The notes under the pieces are model-generated. The model was not told the origin of the DNA. It worked only from the letters and a program-made list of their open reading frames with translations, and did not search any database. Position numbers and translations under genes: made by a program. Below, piece after piece: positions 1 through 11,387 of a stretch of DNA of 64,000 nt. The stretch comes from Alentia gelatinosa. Lineage: Eukaryota > Annelida > Polychaeta > Phyllodocida > Polynoidae. Location: contig OX465590.1 in assembly GCA_950022655.1 (NCBI GenBank), positions 45,095,718-45,159,717 of the forward strand, given 5' to 3'. How positions within the stretch are numbered: the stretch's first letter is position 1; every line of letters begins with the position of its first letter.

Positions 1-175
1 CACCTGTCAGAATTTTTCCTCTGCAGCTGGAACTATTTTAACAGGTGAATAATTCCTGAGCACTGATTGGTCAATTTTTTCTAGGTATATAAAAAAACAC
101 ATTATGTCATGGTATGCCACATAAAATTTGTCTATGCAAAGTCTTTGATGTTTTTTTTGCTAGGGGTAGGATAAA
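1..175 (+). repeat. Right-hand part of an AT-rich dispersed element
   Basis: The segment around 75-175 (tgattggtcaatttttt, then tatgtcatggtatgcc and ggggtaggataa) matches 2,325-2,441 and ends in the same way as 13,240-13,263. The shared terminus TTATCCTA appears in inverse at 54,349 and 58,955. No coding capacity is seen. It is cut by the window start, so the left end is unknown. Confidence 0.5.
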
Positions 176-190
176 CTGTTATACTGACCT

Positions 191-423
191 GGGGGCCTGT
201 TTAATAATCTAGGACCTTTCCTGTACCTAGCACAAGTGTTATCGTTTGATAACGTTCAAGTCTGTTTACTAAGACAGTATTAGCCGTCTATAAGGTCGTC
301 CATAAGTGTTGAATTAAGTTGGCCAATATTGTCTTTAGGTTCGAATCAAGTTGCCCCTCATTGTCGTGTTGGCGTACTGAAATGGGTCTTCATGTACGAT
401 CTTGAATTATTCAACAGGGCCCA
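191..423. repeat. MITE, GGGCCTGTTT family
   Basis: The ends are near inverse complements: gggggcctgtttaataatc on the left and gaattattcaacagggccc on the right. The interior (gttatcgtttgataac, actaagacagtattag, aggtcgtccataagtgt) recurs at 12,030-12,219, 20,583-20,745, 37,364-37,585 and 40,483-40,703. It has no ORF of note. It is a non-autonomous inverted-repeat element; the superfamily is not assigned because no clean target duplication was found. Confidence 0.7.
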
Positions 424-900
424 GGTCCCAGTCTCTGGTAGCTAGAACAGTAAATGCTTCGTAGTACACTCCATGTACATAAGGTGTACCAATACGTGTC
501 CTAAGTGCAAGCTTTACTAGCATTAATTTGCAACGAAACAGCCAGAGCAAAGCAAACGTAAGAACCAGAAGAAAATCCACCACAGGATCACCTCTTTTTA
601 GGGTCTGATGAAGGGGGGGGGGGGGGGCTGAAACAACTTTAGCCCTCTTCTCTACATATTGAACACTCGTCCTAATCTCCTCAAACCAGCCCCAAAGTCC
701 AGGCGGCCTCGGGAGGTGTGCAGAATGGTAAAGTAGCGAGGGGAGTCGATAATAGGGGCAGGGTCTTGATTCTCGTACTGAATGGGTCGTGGGGTGCATG
801 TGGCGGGGGTTCGCACCAGATATCGTTATACGGGAGGGCATTGAAAATAGAACAGACTGCTTTATGAACCACTCCATGTTGACATCGTAATTTACTTATA
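424..900. other. No gene seen; poly-G tract
   Basis: This stretch has a 15-nt G run near 613-628 and ORFs of up to 156 aa on the minus strand with low-complexity, biased composition and no recognisable domain. The end (aaccactccatgttgac near 868) resembles one arm of the palindromic family at 17.5 kb. I see nothing else to support a gene. Confidence 0.4.
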
Positions 901-1047
901 TAGAACTACATCGAGAACCGTACAAATACACAATACTCCACGAGTTTGGCTGGGCCGCAATCGGCATTGAGGTAAAGCCGAGTGACAATTACGGCCTATT
1001 CAAACAAGTGGATTATTTTATCTTCTACGATTCGTGTGCGGTTCTAA
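901..1047. repeat. Foldback element (GAACCGCACTCG family)
   Basis: The left arm (tagaactacatcgagaacc, aatactccacgagtttgg, gccgcaatcg) is the inverse of the right arm (acaattacggcc, caagtggattattt, gattcgtgtgcggttcta). The same hairpin recurs at 38,806-38,955, 52,190-52,310 and 58,561-58,704. Short loop, long imperfect stem, no ORF. Confidence 0.7.
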
Positions 1048-1268
1048 ATTCATTTCACCCCTTTCACTGACATTAAATGGTATCAGAATATCAGGATAAT
1101 TAAAACTATTAAATCCAGTTGGTTAATCCAGTTGTTTAATAGCTATGAGGACATTTGATATTCACTCCGCCACGACCGTATGGTAATATTGTCACTTTAT
1201 CGGGATAATCGTTGAGTTGTTTTAGTAACGTTATTCCTATAAGTTGTACCAGGGGTGAGATAAAAGCT
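1048..1268 (+). repeat. Dispersed block that travels with the foldback
   Basis: The sequence after the foldback, ending ttattcctataagttgtacc and aggggtgagataaa, matches 38,604-38,805 in inverse and 58,705-58,920 in the same orientation, each time next to the same foldback. The hairpin plus this block is therefore probably one larger element with internal palindromes. Confidence 0.55.
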
Positions 1269-1384
1269 AGTTCTCATATGATGCTACAGCCTCTAGTGGT
1301 TTGTGGGGTCGGTCTGCGCATAGGGGCTGCATAAAGGGGCTGCGTAAAGGGACTGTATAAAGGGGCTGTGTGCAAGTGCTGCAT

Positions 1385-1690
1385 AACAATGAAGAAACCA
1401 ACAAGTTCGGGTCAAAGTCCCGAAGTTATTCTCCACGAGTTTGATGCGGAGTGATATGAACAAGGCAACAGCCAAGTGAATATCACATGGCATTCAAATA
1501 AGTTAAAGAACGACTTCTTTAACCAAAACGAGCTCCTTTCTGTATTTATCTCACCCTTGTACATACTAAAAGAATCGACAGCGCACAGGATAAAGATTAT
1601 GGAGAATGGACTGCAATACTCGTAGGGGCATAGAGAACGAGGTTCCGATGTTAAGCCTATGGGATAAAAATGGGATAGAGGGGCTCTGTA
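1385..1690. repeat. Dispersed block shared with 29.85-30.14 kb
   Basis: The order aagaaaccaacaag, ctccacgagtttgatgcgga, gatatgaacaaggcaacag, ctgcaatactcgtaggggca, gatgttaagcctatggg is repeated at 29,850-30,140 with about 80-85% agreement by eye. An inverted partial copy lies at 43,155-43,236 and a weak one near 25,425-25,480. The central part is itself a hairpin. No conserved ORF is shared by the copies. Confidence 0.65.
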
Positions 1691-1803
1691 CAGGGACTGT
1701 GTACAGGGGCTGGTTTGTGTGAATTTAAAAAAAAATTTAATCTAAGAAATATAGTTTTACTTGCGTATAGATCTTCCACTGAAAAGATCTGGGTGAATCT
1801 TGT

Positions 1804-2461
1804 CACCCCTCTCATAAGATCTCACACTCTCTCAGTGGTATTTTCCACAACGCTCTATAGGAGAAGAGTTCTTAACAAACTAGGCTTCGAGCCTTGAGAA
1901 TACACTGGCCTGCCTCTCATGCTAAAGACGTACATCAATGCAACCCAAAGATTCCTATAATCTCAATGATGCTGTGTGCAAGTGGATTCTCAAGGCTCTA
2001 AGCCTAATTCGTTAAAATTCTTCTCTCAAAGAGTGTAGTGAGAACCTTGTACAGAATACTACTTGTCAGTATTTATGCCACAACGGGAAGGTTGTGTATT
2101 ACTACGCGAAGCGTTAGCTGAGCGTAGTGAGGAACAGACCTGACCAGAGTGGCATAGACACTGACAAGTCTAACTTGAGTTCGGTTTCATATTTATCCTA
2201 CCTTTTCTCTACCCTTTTGGATTACTTAAATATAAATATCGATTGAACGACCAACCGAAGTCTAACCGGAACTTTTGAGTCCAACCAGAACTTTTTTCGG
2301 AGCAGCTCACAATCTGGTCGCTGATTGGTCGATTTTTTTTATGGCCCTAAAGGCAAAAATCGCACTTTATGTCATGGCATGCCGCATAAAATTTGCCTAT
2401 GTTATGCCTATGGACTTTTTTTATTAGGGGTAGAATAATGTGAGATCTTATGAGACGGGTG
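1804..2461. repeat. Long foldback element (CTCTCATAAGATCTCACAC family), interrupted
   Basis: The left arm starts cccctctcataagatctcac and runs through gagaagagttcttaac and agccttgagaatacactgg. The right arm is the inverse (gtggattctcaaggct, then ttcttctctcaaagag) and ends gtgagatcttatgagacggg. A near-perfect uninterrupted relative is at 14,061-14,352, and a copy lacking its right end is at 15,465-15,710. Here the right arm is split by about 375 bp. Confidence 0.7.
2066..2441. repeat. Insertion inside the right arm of the foldback
   Basis: Compared with 14,061-14,352, the arm sequence is broken after acagaatactactt and resumes at aatgtgagatcttatgag. The inserted DNA carries a hairpin (acttgtcagtatttatgcca against tggcatagacactgacaagt) and ends in the TTATCCTA-type terminus seen at 1-175. 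The loop agcgttagctgagcgtagtg recurs at 8,572-8,592. Confidence 0.6.
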
Positions 2462-3070
2462 ATATTTCAGGGTGCGGGATTCACTGGGGGATCGTTGGTG
2501 GAGTTTTGGGCTTACACGACAACTCAACCCTCAACTGCACGCCCTGAACAGGAGCTTAGCGACCGACACCCCTCAGCGATAATTAGAGAGAAGAAAGTTT
2601 GAGGATTTTACCTGGATTTCTCAGAATCTCTCAGACTGATGGTAATTACTGCACTGGATGTTCCCCCGGTCGATAAGAATAGAAATAATGAGATCTATTT
2701 CTGGAGTGATGGGATATTTAGTTTAATTGAGATGCAAACCCATTTACCGTATTCAGCAGCAATTACAGTGGGATTGTAACGTAAATACACACTGGTTGTC
2801 TGATCAACATTAATATTCTAAAATATTCTAGAATATCACTAAAGACATATCCTACTATCCACGGTGGCGCCACCTGGTGATTTTTGAATATTCCCATTCA
2901 TCCATTGAAATTGGTAATTTGTGGCATATTCAAAACTTCAAAAAGCAAAATTTAAGTTTTGTCTAGTTTGACCTAATCCAATAGGTAAAATATGCCCGTT
3001 TTCATTTGCTTGATTTATATAGGAAATGTACTAAAAAATATGGTTTTCTTCAATTCTTTCAAAAAACAAG
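2462..3070. other. No gene seen
   Basis: Mixed sequence. A short CpG-bearing stretch (2,470-2,570) is followed by AT-rich DNA. There are no ORFs over 60 aa, no repeat partner was noticed, and there is no splice-site pair strong enough to call. Confidence 0.35.
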
Positions 3071-3400
3071 GATGGTGACCTATGATTTTTAAAACCTAAA
3101 TAGGTAGTAATATACAGTGACTATATTCTGTGAAAGAAAATAACATTGGTTTTACTAAGTTAAAAACTACTTTTTAGATTCTCTATATATTCTCGTATAA
3201 AATTATCATAATATTTATCTCTAAATGAAAATCTAGCATGGTGGCCCCCGATTTTAAAGTCAGATATGTGGTCTACAACACTAAGAGATCATTGTATCAA
3301 ATTTTCAGAAAAAATGACATAGACAAAATGGGTTTTAATTTTCACGCCAAATTGTCTGATATGCCCTTAAGGAGGGCTAGACAGATATTTATTAATCATC
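3071..3400 (+). repeat. AT-rich dispersed repeat, family X
   Basis: Key blocks are atggtgacctatgatttt, atgggttttaattttcacgc and caaattgtctgatatgcc. The same order is found at 38,041-38,320 and, in inverse, at 51,053-51,142 plus 51,429-51,620, where a MITE interrupts it. The 60-aa ORF at 3,238-3,420 lies in this repeat and is not conserved between copies. Confidence 0.65.
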
Positions 3401-3408
3401 GTATACAA

Positions 3409-3720
3409 AATACACATTGAGAATGTATGGGGACTCAGTAACCACAATCAACTGTCAGATGATTTAACCATTGTATCCAGATTTCAAATAAATTATATAT
3501 ACGGCCTCTAAGCCATAGTATACGGGAAAACAGTCCCTTTGTGCTATACAACAAATAGATAGTTCTTATAGATATACTCCCCAATCTGCCAATTGCTAGG
3601 TTTAATTCACTGGAGAAAATGGAGAATAAATACAGCAAAAAATGGTTTTGTGAGCAGGGGGCTCCGTAAACCACTCGAGGTTGACGTGGTAATATCAGGA
3701 AACGTCCTTACTGTAGTCGA
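3409..3720 (-). repeat. Half of a palindromic MITE (17.5-kb family)
   Basis: Shared blocks are gaatgtatggggactcagta, tatacggcctc, aaaccactcgaggttgac. They match 17,517-17,820 in the same order, and pieces match 39,735-39,890. The second arm present at 17.8 kb is missing here, so this copy is truncated at the centre. Confidence 0.6.
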
Positions 3721-4257
3721 AACGTTTATTGTCCGGGGTTAATAACGGAAAATGTACGGCCTGACGCCGTCAACCGCCGTATATTTTCCATTATATGAAA
3801 ACCAGTTAATTTTTTAACTGAATTTGACCAGCCTAAATAAAGGATTTAATAAAAAAAAAACTCTATTGTCAATACTATTTAAATTCGTCGTAATCCTCAT
3901 GGGAGACCATCTACTCATCAGGGGAATTATATGTGAATTTTAGAAAATAAATATAAAACTAAAATAAAAAATAAAACTAGACTAAACTTTCTAACCCCCC
4001 CCCCCCCCCCCAAAGCCTCTTTCGATAGGTCACTTCTTATTTCCTGACCACGCATCCCATTGGACGTCATTGAACTGTGCCCAGGCGACAACTAAAAGTC
4101 GTCGATACCAGGTGACCTTATATCACTTGATGTTTGCTGTCTGGACCTGTGAGTATGTAAATAGTGCCCGCTTCTCATCGTAACGCTGGACCCCATTGCT
4201 CGTCTGGGACTGGATTTACAGCCAGAGTTTAAACGACTCGCGACAGTAGGGTGCTCC
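3721..4257. other. No gene seen; poly-C tract
   Basis: A 14-nt C run lies at about 3,997-4,010. The rest is unique-looking sequence with no ORF over 60 aa and no clear repeat partner in the window. Confidence 0.35.
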
Positions 4258-7165
4258 TAGTGGCCAGTTCACACTGTGCGTTTTTAGGTACATAGATACA
4301 GCCAGTCTGAGACTTAGCGTACTGGGTACACCTAGTCTCAGACAAGGCGTACCCATATACCAAATGGTCAGTTCACACTGTGCGTTATTAGGTACATAGG
4401 TACCCTCAGTCTGAGACTGGGCGTACCCTCAGTCTGATACTGGGCGTACTGGGTAACCTAGTCTCAGACAGGGCGTACCTATATAGCGAATGGTCAGTTC
4501 AGACTGTGCGTATATAGGTACATAGTCTGAGACTGGGCGTTCCCTCAGTCTGAGACTGGGCGTACTGGGTACACCTAGTCTGAGACTGGACGTACCTACA
4601 TACCGAATGGCCAGTTCACACTGTGCATTCTTAGGTACGTAGGTACCCTCAGTCTGAGACTGGGCGTACCCTCAGTCTGAGATTGGGCGTACTGGGTACA
4701 CCTAGTCTCAGACAGGGCGTACCTATGTACCGAATGGCCAGTTCACACTGTGCGTCTTTAGGTACATAGGTACACCCAGTCTGAGACTGGGCGTACCGGG
4801 TATACCTAGTCTCAGACAGGGCGTACCTATATACCGAATGGCCAGTTCACACTGTCCGTTTATAGGTACATAGTCTGAGACTGGGCGTACCCTCAGCCTC
4901 AGACTCGGCATACTGGGTACACCTAGTCTCAGACAGGGCGTACCTATATACCGAATGGCCAGTTTACACTGTGCGTTTTTAGGTACATAGATACAGCCAG
5001 TCTGAGACTAAGCGTACCGGGTACAACTAGTCTCAGACAGGGCGTACCCATATACCAAATGGTCAGTTCACACTGTGCGTTATTAGGTACATAGGTACAG
5101 CCAGTCTGAGACTGGGCGTACTGGGTATACCTAGTCTCAGACCGGACGTACCTATATACCGAATGGTCAGTTCAGACTGTGCGTTTATAGGTACATAGTC
5201 TGAGACTGGTCGTTCCCTCAGTCTGAGACTGGGCGTACTGGGTACACCTAGTCTGAGACTGGACGTACCTACATACCGAATGGCCAGTTCACACTGTGCA
5301 TTCTTAGGTACATAGGTACCCTCAGTCTGAGATTGGGCGTACTGGGTACACCTAGTCTCAGACAGGGCGTACCTATATACCAAATGGTCAGTTCACACTG
5401 TGCGTTATTAGGTACATAGGTACAGCCAGTCTGAGACTGGGCGTATTGGGTACACCTAGTCTCAGACAAGGCGTACCCATATACCAAATGGTCAGTTCAC
5501 ACTGTGCGTTATTAGGTACATAGGTACCCTCAGTCTGAGACTGGGCGTACCCTCAGTCTGATACTGGGCGTACTGGGTAACCTAGTCTCAGACAGGGCGT
5601 ACCTATATACCGAATGGTCAGTTCAGACTGTGCGTATATAGGTACATAGTCTGAGACTGGGCGTACCCTCAGTCTGAGACTGGGCGTACTGGGTACACCT
5701 AGTCTGAGACTGGACGTACCTACATACCGAATGGCCAGTTCACACTGTGCATTCTTAGGTACGTAGGTACCCTCAGTCTGAGACTGGGCGTACCCTCAGT
5801 CTGAGACTGGGCGTACCCTCAGTCTGAGATTGGGCGTACTGGGTACACCTAGTCTCAGACAGGGCGTACCTATGTACCGAATGGCCAGTTCACACTGTGC
5901 GTCTTTAGGTACATAGGTACACCCAGTCTGAGACTGGGCGTACCGGGTATACCTAGTCTCAGACCGGGCGTACCTATATACCGAATGGCCAGTTCACACT
6001 GTCCGTTTATAGGTACATAGTCTGAGACTGGGCGTACCCTCAGCCTCAGACTCGGCATACTGGGTACACCTAGTCTCAGACAGGGCGTACCTATATACCG
6101 AATGGCCAGTTTACACTGTGCGTTTTTAGGTACATAGATACAGCCAGTCTGAGACTAAGCGTACCGGGTACAACTAGTCTCAGACAGGGCGTACCCATAT
6201 ACCAAATGGTCAGTTCACACTGTGCGTTATTAGGTACATAGGTACAGCCAGTCTGAGACTGGGCGTACTGGGTATACCTAGTCTCAGACCGGACGTACCT
6301 ATATACCGAATGGTCAGTTCAGACTGTGCGTTTATAGGTACATAGTCTGAGACTGGGCGTTCCCTCAGTCTGAGACTGGGCGTACTGGGTACACCTAGTC
6401 TGAGACTGGACGTACCTACATACCGAATGGCCAGTTCACACTGTGCATTCTTAGGTACATAGGTACCCTCAGTCTGAGATTGGGCGTACTGGGTACACCT
6501 AGTCTCAGACAGGGCGTACCTATATACCAAATGGTCAGTTCACACTGTGCGTTATTAGGTACATAGGTACAGCCAGTCTGAGACTGGGCGTATTGGGTAC
6601 ACCTAGTCTCAGACAAGGCGTACCCATATACCAAATGGTCAGTTCACACTGTGCGTTATTAGGTACATAGGTACCCTCAGTCTGAGACTGGGCGTACCCT
6701 CAGTCTGATACTGGGCGTACTGGGTAACCTAGTCTCAGACAGGGCGTACCTATATACCGAATGGTCAGTTCAGACTGTGCGTTTATAGGTACATAGTCTG
6801 AGACTGGGCGTTCCCTCAGTCTGAGACTGGGCGTACTGGGTACACCTAGTCTGAGACTGGACGTACCTACATACCGAATGGCCAGTTCACACTGTGCGTT
6901 CTTAGGTACATAGGTACCCTCAGTCTGAGACTGGGCGTACCCTCAGTCTGAGATTGGGCGTACTGGGTACACCTAGTCTCAGACTAGGCGTACCTAGTAC
7001 CGAATGGCCAGTTCACACTGTGCGTTTTTAGGTACATAGATACAGCCAGTCTGAGACTGGGCGTATTGGGTACACCTAGTCTCAGACCGGGCGTACCTAT
7101 ATACTGAATGGGCAGTTCACACTGTGCGGTTTTAGGTACATAGGTACAGCCAGTCTTGTATTTTT
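4258..7165 (+). repeat. Satellite-like array with a higher-order repeat
   Basis: About 26 monomers of roughly 100-125 bp. Each has gccagttcacactgtgcgtt, ttaggtacataggtac, one to three copies of cagtctgagactgggcgtac, and tagtctcagacagggcgtac. The core ccagtctgagactgg is nearly self-complementary. A block of about ten monomers is repeated at a distance of 1,147 bp (for example 4,870 and 6,017; 5,063 and 6,210; 5,269 and 6,416). The first interval is 1,124 bp because one 23-bp subunit is absent. All ORFs here are products of this periodicity. Confidence 0.9.
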
Positions 7166-8510
7166 GACATACATCACATGGGATCATAGATCTACTATGT
7201 GGCAGCTATGCACCCCCTCTCCTATCCATACATACTGCTTATGACCTATTGGGTTCTAGTTTTAACAATCAGCCTACTGGAATTCAACTAACAGCACAAA
7301 TTTGAATCTTAGCTATTTCAGTATATTCTAGTGATTTTTCGAGGATTTTTGTTTTATAAAAGCTGTGTATCTCAACATTGTTAAAGCCTTGTTTTAATTT
7401 TAGATCTGAATAAATGAAATAAATACATGAATCAACAGCCACGACACCATCTAGAGGTGTCGTACGTTAGGACGATTTTGGACGATATAAGCGATTTGCA
7501 CGATGTAGGTCAATGTTTATGTAACGATATTTGCCATTCTCATTTGATCGTATCGTACAAAAGTCGTACGTGTACGACCAAACCCATTTATGCAACGATA
7601 TCATCCCTACGATCATTATACGATCTTTTAGATGATCGTTCAAAATCTATGGAACAGGCCCCTGGCTCGTAAGCCCCCACAGTTGCACAGTGTGAACTGA
7701 CCTTAAGCACGAATCCATGCCGATTGGATATGGCCTCACAAGTAAGCTCGACAACTTAATAATCGCTGCTTCTAAGTGTGCCGGTCTTGCAGCGTAAGCA
7801 ACAGCCCTCACCAGGAAATTGCTTCGTGAGAATTGGCCTATGCTTAAAGGAAGCAAATAATCATCCTATTTGGGATGGAGGAGTGTAGACGGTAAAAAAC
7901 ACACTCCTCATTACTGTTGAATGAAATCTAGGTCGGATGGTTCTAGAAGAGTTTCAATATTTATTCTGCATGCAGGAAACGGTGTTGGAAATGTCAACAA
8001 TAAAACTGCGAGGTGAAAAACCACGAGAAGGGAAAGCAAACCCTAAACCTTTGTTATCTGATAACCCAAGTGGGATTAAAATTCGGCAGGTGAAAAAAAG
8101 GACGGCAGCTACACATTCTCAACGAGATCCGTCCTTTGAGATTAAAACCTGAAAACTTGAAACGCCATTTAATTATAACGAAACGGAGAGTTGTTTTTAA
8201 ATGTCATATCTTAGGTTTCGTGTTCAGTTCGCGGTACAATTCTTGGAGAGGAATTATTTGACAACACAGTTTATATTTCACGTTGGTATTTATAGTGCAG
8301 GGAATACCCAAAGCATTCATATATTGCAGTGTTTATTTCTGATTGAGTACAAAGAGGTTCATTGAGACTTTATCTTACCCCTAATAAAAATTACGCCATA
8401 TGCTAAACATTGGCTGACTGTATTCTGGCGAGCGTGCAGTTAAGTGCTATTTATTGCACGCATGTAACAAATTAATTATTGGAGGCGGAGTAGGATAAGT
8501 ACTAAACTGA
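7166..8510. other. Flank of the satellite: MITE pieces, no gene seen
   Basis: 7,440-7,664 is rich in ACGAT and ATCGT words and ends ggaacaggcccctgg, like the right end of the GGGCCTGTTT family. 7,685-7,705 (ttgcacagtgtgaactgacc) is the satellite monomer terminus in inverse orientation. ORFs of 69-81 aa show no domain. The remainder is unclassified. Confidence 0.4.
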
Positions 8511-8514
8511 ACTC

Positions 8515-8640
8515 GAGTCAGAAGTATTAGTGTTTATTGCACGATGGGCAAGTCGCATATTTCTGCGCGAGGCGTTAGCCGAGCGTAGTGAGAAGCAGAC
8601 TAACACTAACACTAACACTACTAACTCTTGTTCAGTTTCT
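8515..8640. repeat. Hairpin repeat shared with 2.07-2.16 kb
   Basis: The loop aggcgttagccgagcgtagtg is flanked by short arms (agtattagtgtttattgc and actaacactaacac). The same loop and arm layout is seen at 2,066-2,165 with a diverged stem. A short (ctaaca)n slip tract lies at 8,606-8,630. Confidence 0.5.
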
Positions 8641-8766
8641 ACTAAGTATGCCATGGATGTGAATCCGTATACCTCAGTTATGGTATCAGGCAGGTTTTAA
8701 ATAATGAGCAATGGTTTCCCGAGTCCCCGTACATTTACGATGGGTACTTTGAATACGATAAATGAT

Positions 8767-9003
8767 AAGGCCCGGCGTCCACCTACTACGATATGGCTCC
8801 GATATGGTCTACGATGCACCTCCCAATACAAAATTAAAATCGCGTTGGAAGGTCACCTAATATCGGGGCAGTTGACCACGTTTCTGTGATTAGACACCAA
8901 TAAAAACCCTTACAATGCGTGGAGAATTGGCATGTCAAGACATATGTTAACGATTTTGCACCTTCCCGATATGTCTCCGATATTGACTTTTTGTATTGGA
9001 GCC
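8767..9003 (+). repeat. Rearranged copy of the AAGGCCCGGCGTCC MITE
   Basis: It begins aaggcccggcgtccacctac, and its internal blocks (tctacgatgcacctccc, caatgcgtggagaattggca, ttttgcaccttcccgatatg) correspond to 51,143-51,428 in shuffled order and orientation. The right terminal repeat is not present. Confidence 0.55.
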
Positions 9004-9426
9004 ATTTCCGTAGGTTGACACCAGGCCTTAAAAGTAGGAATTCATATCTATTACCCTGATTAATCATTTGCAGTGGAATCCGACTCCCATCATCTCGAAT
9101 AGCATATTGGAATGGTAGGTCTCGAGGTTTCCCTGATGCATTGCTTTTCCTCCTCTCATCATAACACGATCCTAGCAATCGGAGCGGTGTAAGACCCCAT
9201 TAACCACCCGACCCGACAATACAGATTATCTCTAAGGCCGCCCACCCAGAAACTGATTCCTGGATGTGTGTTTGTTTTTTTTTTTTATTCAAAGATATTT
9301 ACCATATAGCCTTCAAAATAATGTACCAAGAAATTAGAAATATATAAAATATGTATATATTAGTCTCCTTTTATCAACATAAGTGATGACATTTCTCTAT
9401 TGAAATTTTAAGTACTCATAATATTC
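9004..9426. other. No gene seen
   Basis: Contains a minus-strand ORF (8,834-9,178, 114 aa) that overlaps the MITE and shows no domain, a T run near 9,277 and AT-rich DNA. No repeat partner was recognised. Confidence 0.3.
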
Positions 9427-9770
9427 TTTATTATCCACCTAATACAAAGTGTCCATAGAAAACACATAGGAAGTTTGTATGGACATACCCGGAGCATACG
9501 GATATGTTGTATGCTCCGGGTGGTGCATGCGGAAAAATAGTGCGTACGGAAACATAGTGCATAATTAAGATGAACTTATTTCGACATGCTACTTGCCCAG
9601 AAAAGGTGGATAATAAATACAATATAGACTGGTTTCAGATAAAAGTGGTTGTATGCTCCTCGGAGTTGACTCTACGCAATATCCTCGCATACGCTGGGAT
9701 ATTACTACGCGTCAACTCCTCGGAACATACTGCCGCTTGTATCTGAAACCAGTGAATATTGTGTATGTAT
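9427..9770. repeat. Palindromic MITE, GTTGAC...GTCAAC core family
   Basis: Starts ttattatccacctaatacaa; the central hairpin is gactggtttcagataaaagt / gcttgtatctgaaaccagt, around gttgac - aatatcctcgc - gggatattactacgcgtcaac. A close relative in the same orientation is at 43,240-43,585, and further relatives are at 43,586-44,638 and 52,008-52,150. Confidence 0.75.
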
Positions 9771-9779
9771 TTCCTCCTT

Positions 9780-10010
9780 TCATCTTGTAACTCTCCCCTT
9801 CCAATTTCTGTGTTTCATTTTTCAATTTATCCCAGAACCTAGACTTGCTCAGGTCTTTGATTATGAGCATTCATTAAATGATTAAACCCAATCAGAATAA
9901 AGGTCATTATAGTATGTATCCCTCTCTCACTTGCCCATGTATCAAATATCCCAGCTAGGAGTCTAGCCATAGTATGCAGGGACTGGAGCCAGTCTACCCA
10001 GAACCCTGAA
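9780..10010 (+). repeat. Dispersed block, single-unit form of the 17.9-kb tandem
   Basis: tctttgattatgagcattca and gattaaacccaatcagaata match 18,583-18,643 in inverse. tagccatagtatgcagggac and tggagccagtct match one unit of the 46-bp tandem at 17,890-18,240 in inverse. Here the 46-bp motif is present once. Confidence 0.6.
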
Positions 10011-10139
10011 TCTATATATATAATGGCGAATGTCTATATTTCTCTGAATTTTGTCTGTACATTTTTAGCTTGACTTAAACATGTACACACAGGTTCTGTA
10101 TCTCCAGTAGTCCCCTGTGAGTAATATATAGAGTCATAG

Positions 10140-10800
10140 TTAGGTAGACTGAATGGAATCTGTTCAGAGATATTTTTATTCAGAAATACTCATCGAGTTC
10201 GACGAACGAGGTGAGTATTTCTAACCAAAATATCGAGGAACAGATGGAATTCAGTCACACTCAATTTGTCTCCTTATTATTATATACATAAAAATCATTA
10301 AAAATGCCATTCTACATCTCACTTAATAGTAAAATGAGTGGTCATGTGGTACAGAGGGACGTATGGATATTCTTTCGTCACTCAGTGACGAACGGAATTT
10401 GTACCACTGGTCAGTAAAAGTGAGACATTCGCCTATAGGTATATAGTAATTATATAGAACGTCCTGACCATGCTGTACAAGACACAGAATGAGATGGTAA
10501 TTTACGCTTTGTACGGAGCAAGGCATTTATGCCAAGTTCCGTACAAACCGTAAATCATCATCGAGTTCTGTGACTTCATCTACAAGCATGGTGCGACGTT
10601 ATATATTTATTTTATACCCGAAATTTGAAAAAAAAAATTAATTTAATTAACAACCGATATGTTAATAACCATGTTTAGCATGGTAGTCCGTATTTTAGTG
10701 TACGGACCAGTGGTCCCCACAGTATTTTTTCGTTATGTGGCGAAGCGGTGCGTATTTACAGTATATACGGCATGAGTATATAGTAATACTAGATGTATGA
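10140..10800. repeat. Cluster of three imperfect hairpins
   Basis: Hairpin 1 (10,150-10,262) has arms actgaatggaatctgttc and gaacagatggaattcagt. Hairpin 2 (10,475-10,580) pairs acagaatgagatggtaattt with aaatcatcatcgagttctgt. A shorter pairing lies at 10,325-10,410 around tcactcagtgacga. They look like foldback elements, but no second copies were seen in the window. Confidence 0.5.
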
Positions 10801-11277
10801 CACACTGGTGTAGTATTCCATGATTAACGATAGGAGTTAGTATCAAATCCCCCATCTGACCTAATGAGCATGTAACCGTACCCGGGAACACCTATACCTT
10901 ATAGGGCTGCCCTATTAATCTAGGGGAAAGCGTTATCTCGCGCCGGCTCCTGTTGCCTCTTTGTGTCCATCTCATATCTCGTCTTCAATCACGGCAGCCA
11001 CAGTATTGGCTCCCACTCCCGGGAGGGACATTTATCACGTAACACTAACAAGTTGAACAACCCACTCTCGTGTGCCGTGTCTCCACTGGCTTCGTGGGAA
11101 TAGTCAGACTCATCTTTATGTTTATAAATTGAAACATACTTATCGACCTGGTTTTTTTTTCTGTCCATACTTTCGGTTTATGCTCAAACTACCCCACATG
11201 TTTTCAAGCTTTGTCAGTAATTAATAAGCTACAAAATAATTACCTATTTGCTTCAGATTTATGTTTGATAAGATCTT

Positions 11278-11387
<110 letters not shown>

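Noticed and set aside
338..350. tRNA B-box-like ggttcgaatc
   Set aside because: No A box or acceptor stem pairing at the right distance; it lies inside a MITE.
4723..7187. Minus-strand ORFs with SLRLGVP / SQTE repeats
   Set aside because: They follow the satellite period (1,147-bp spacing) and lack any non-repeat sequence.
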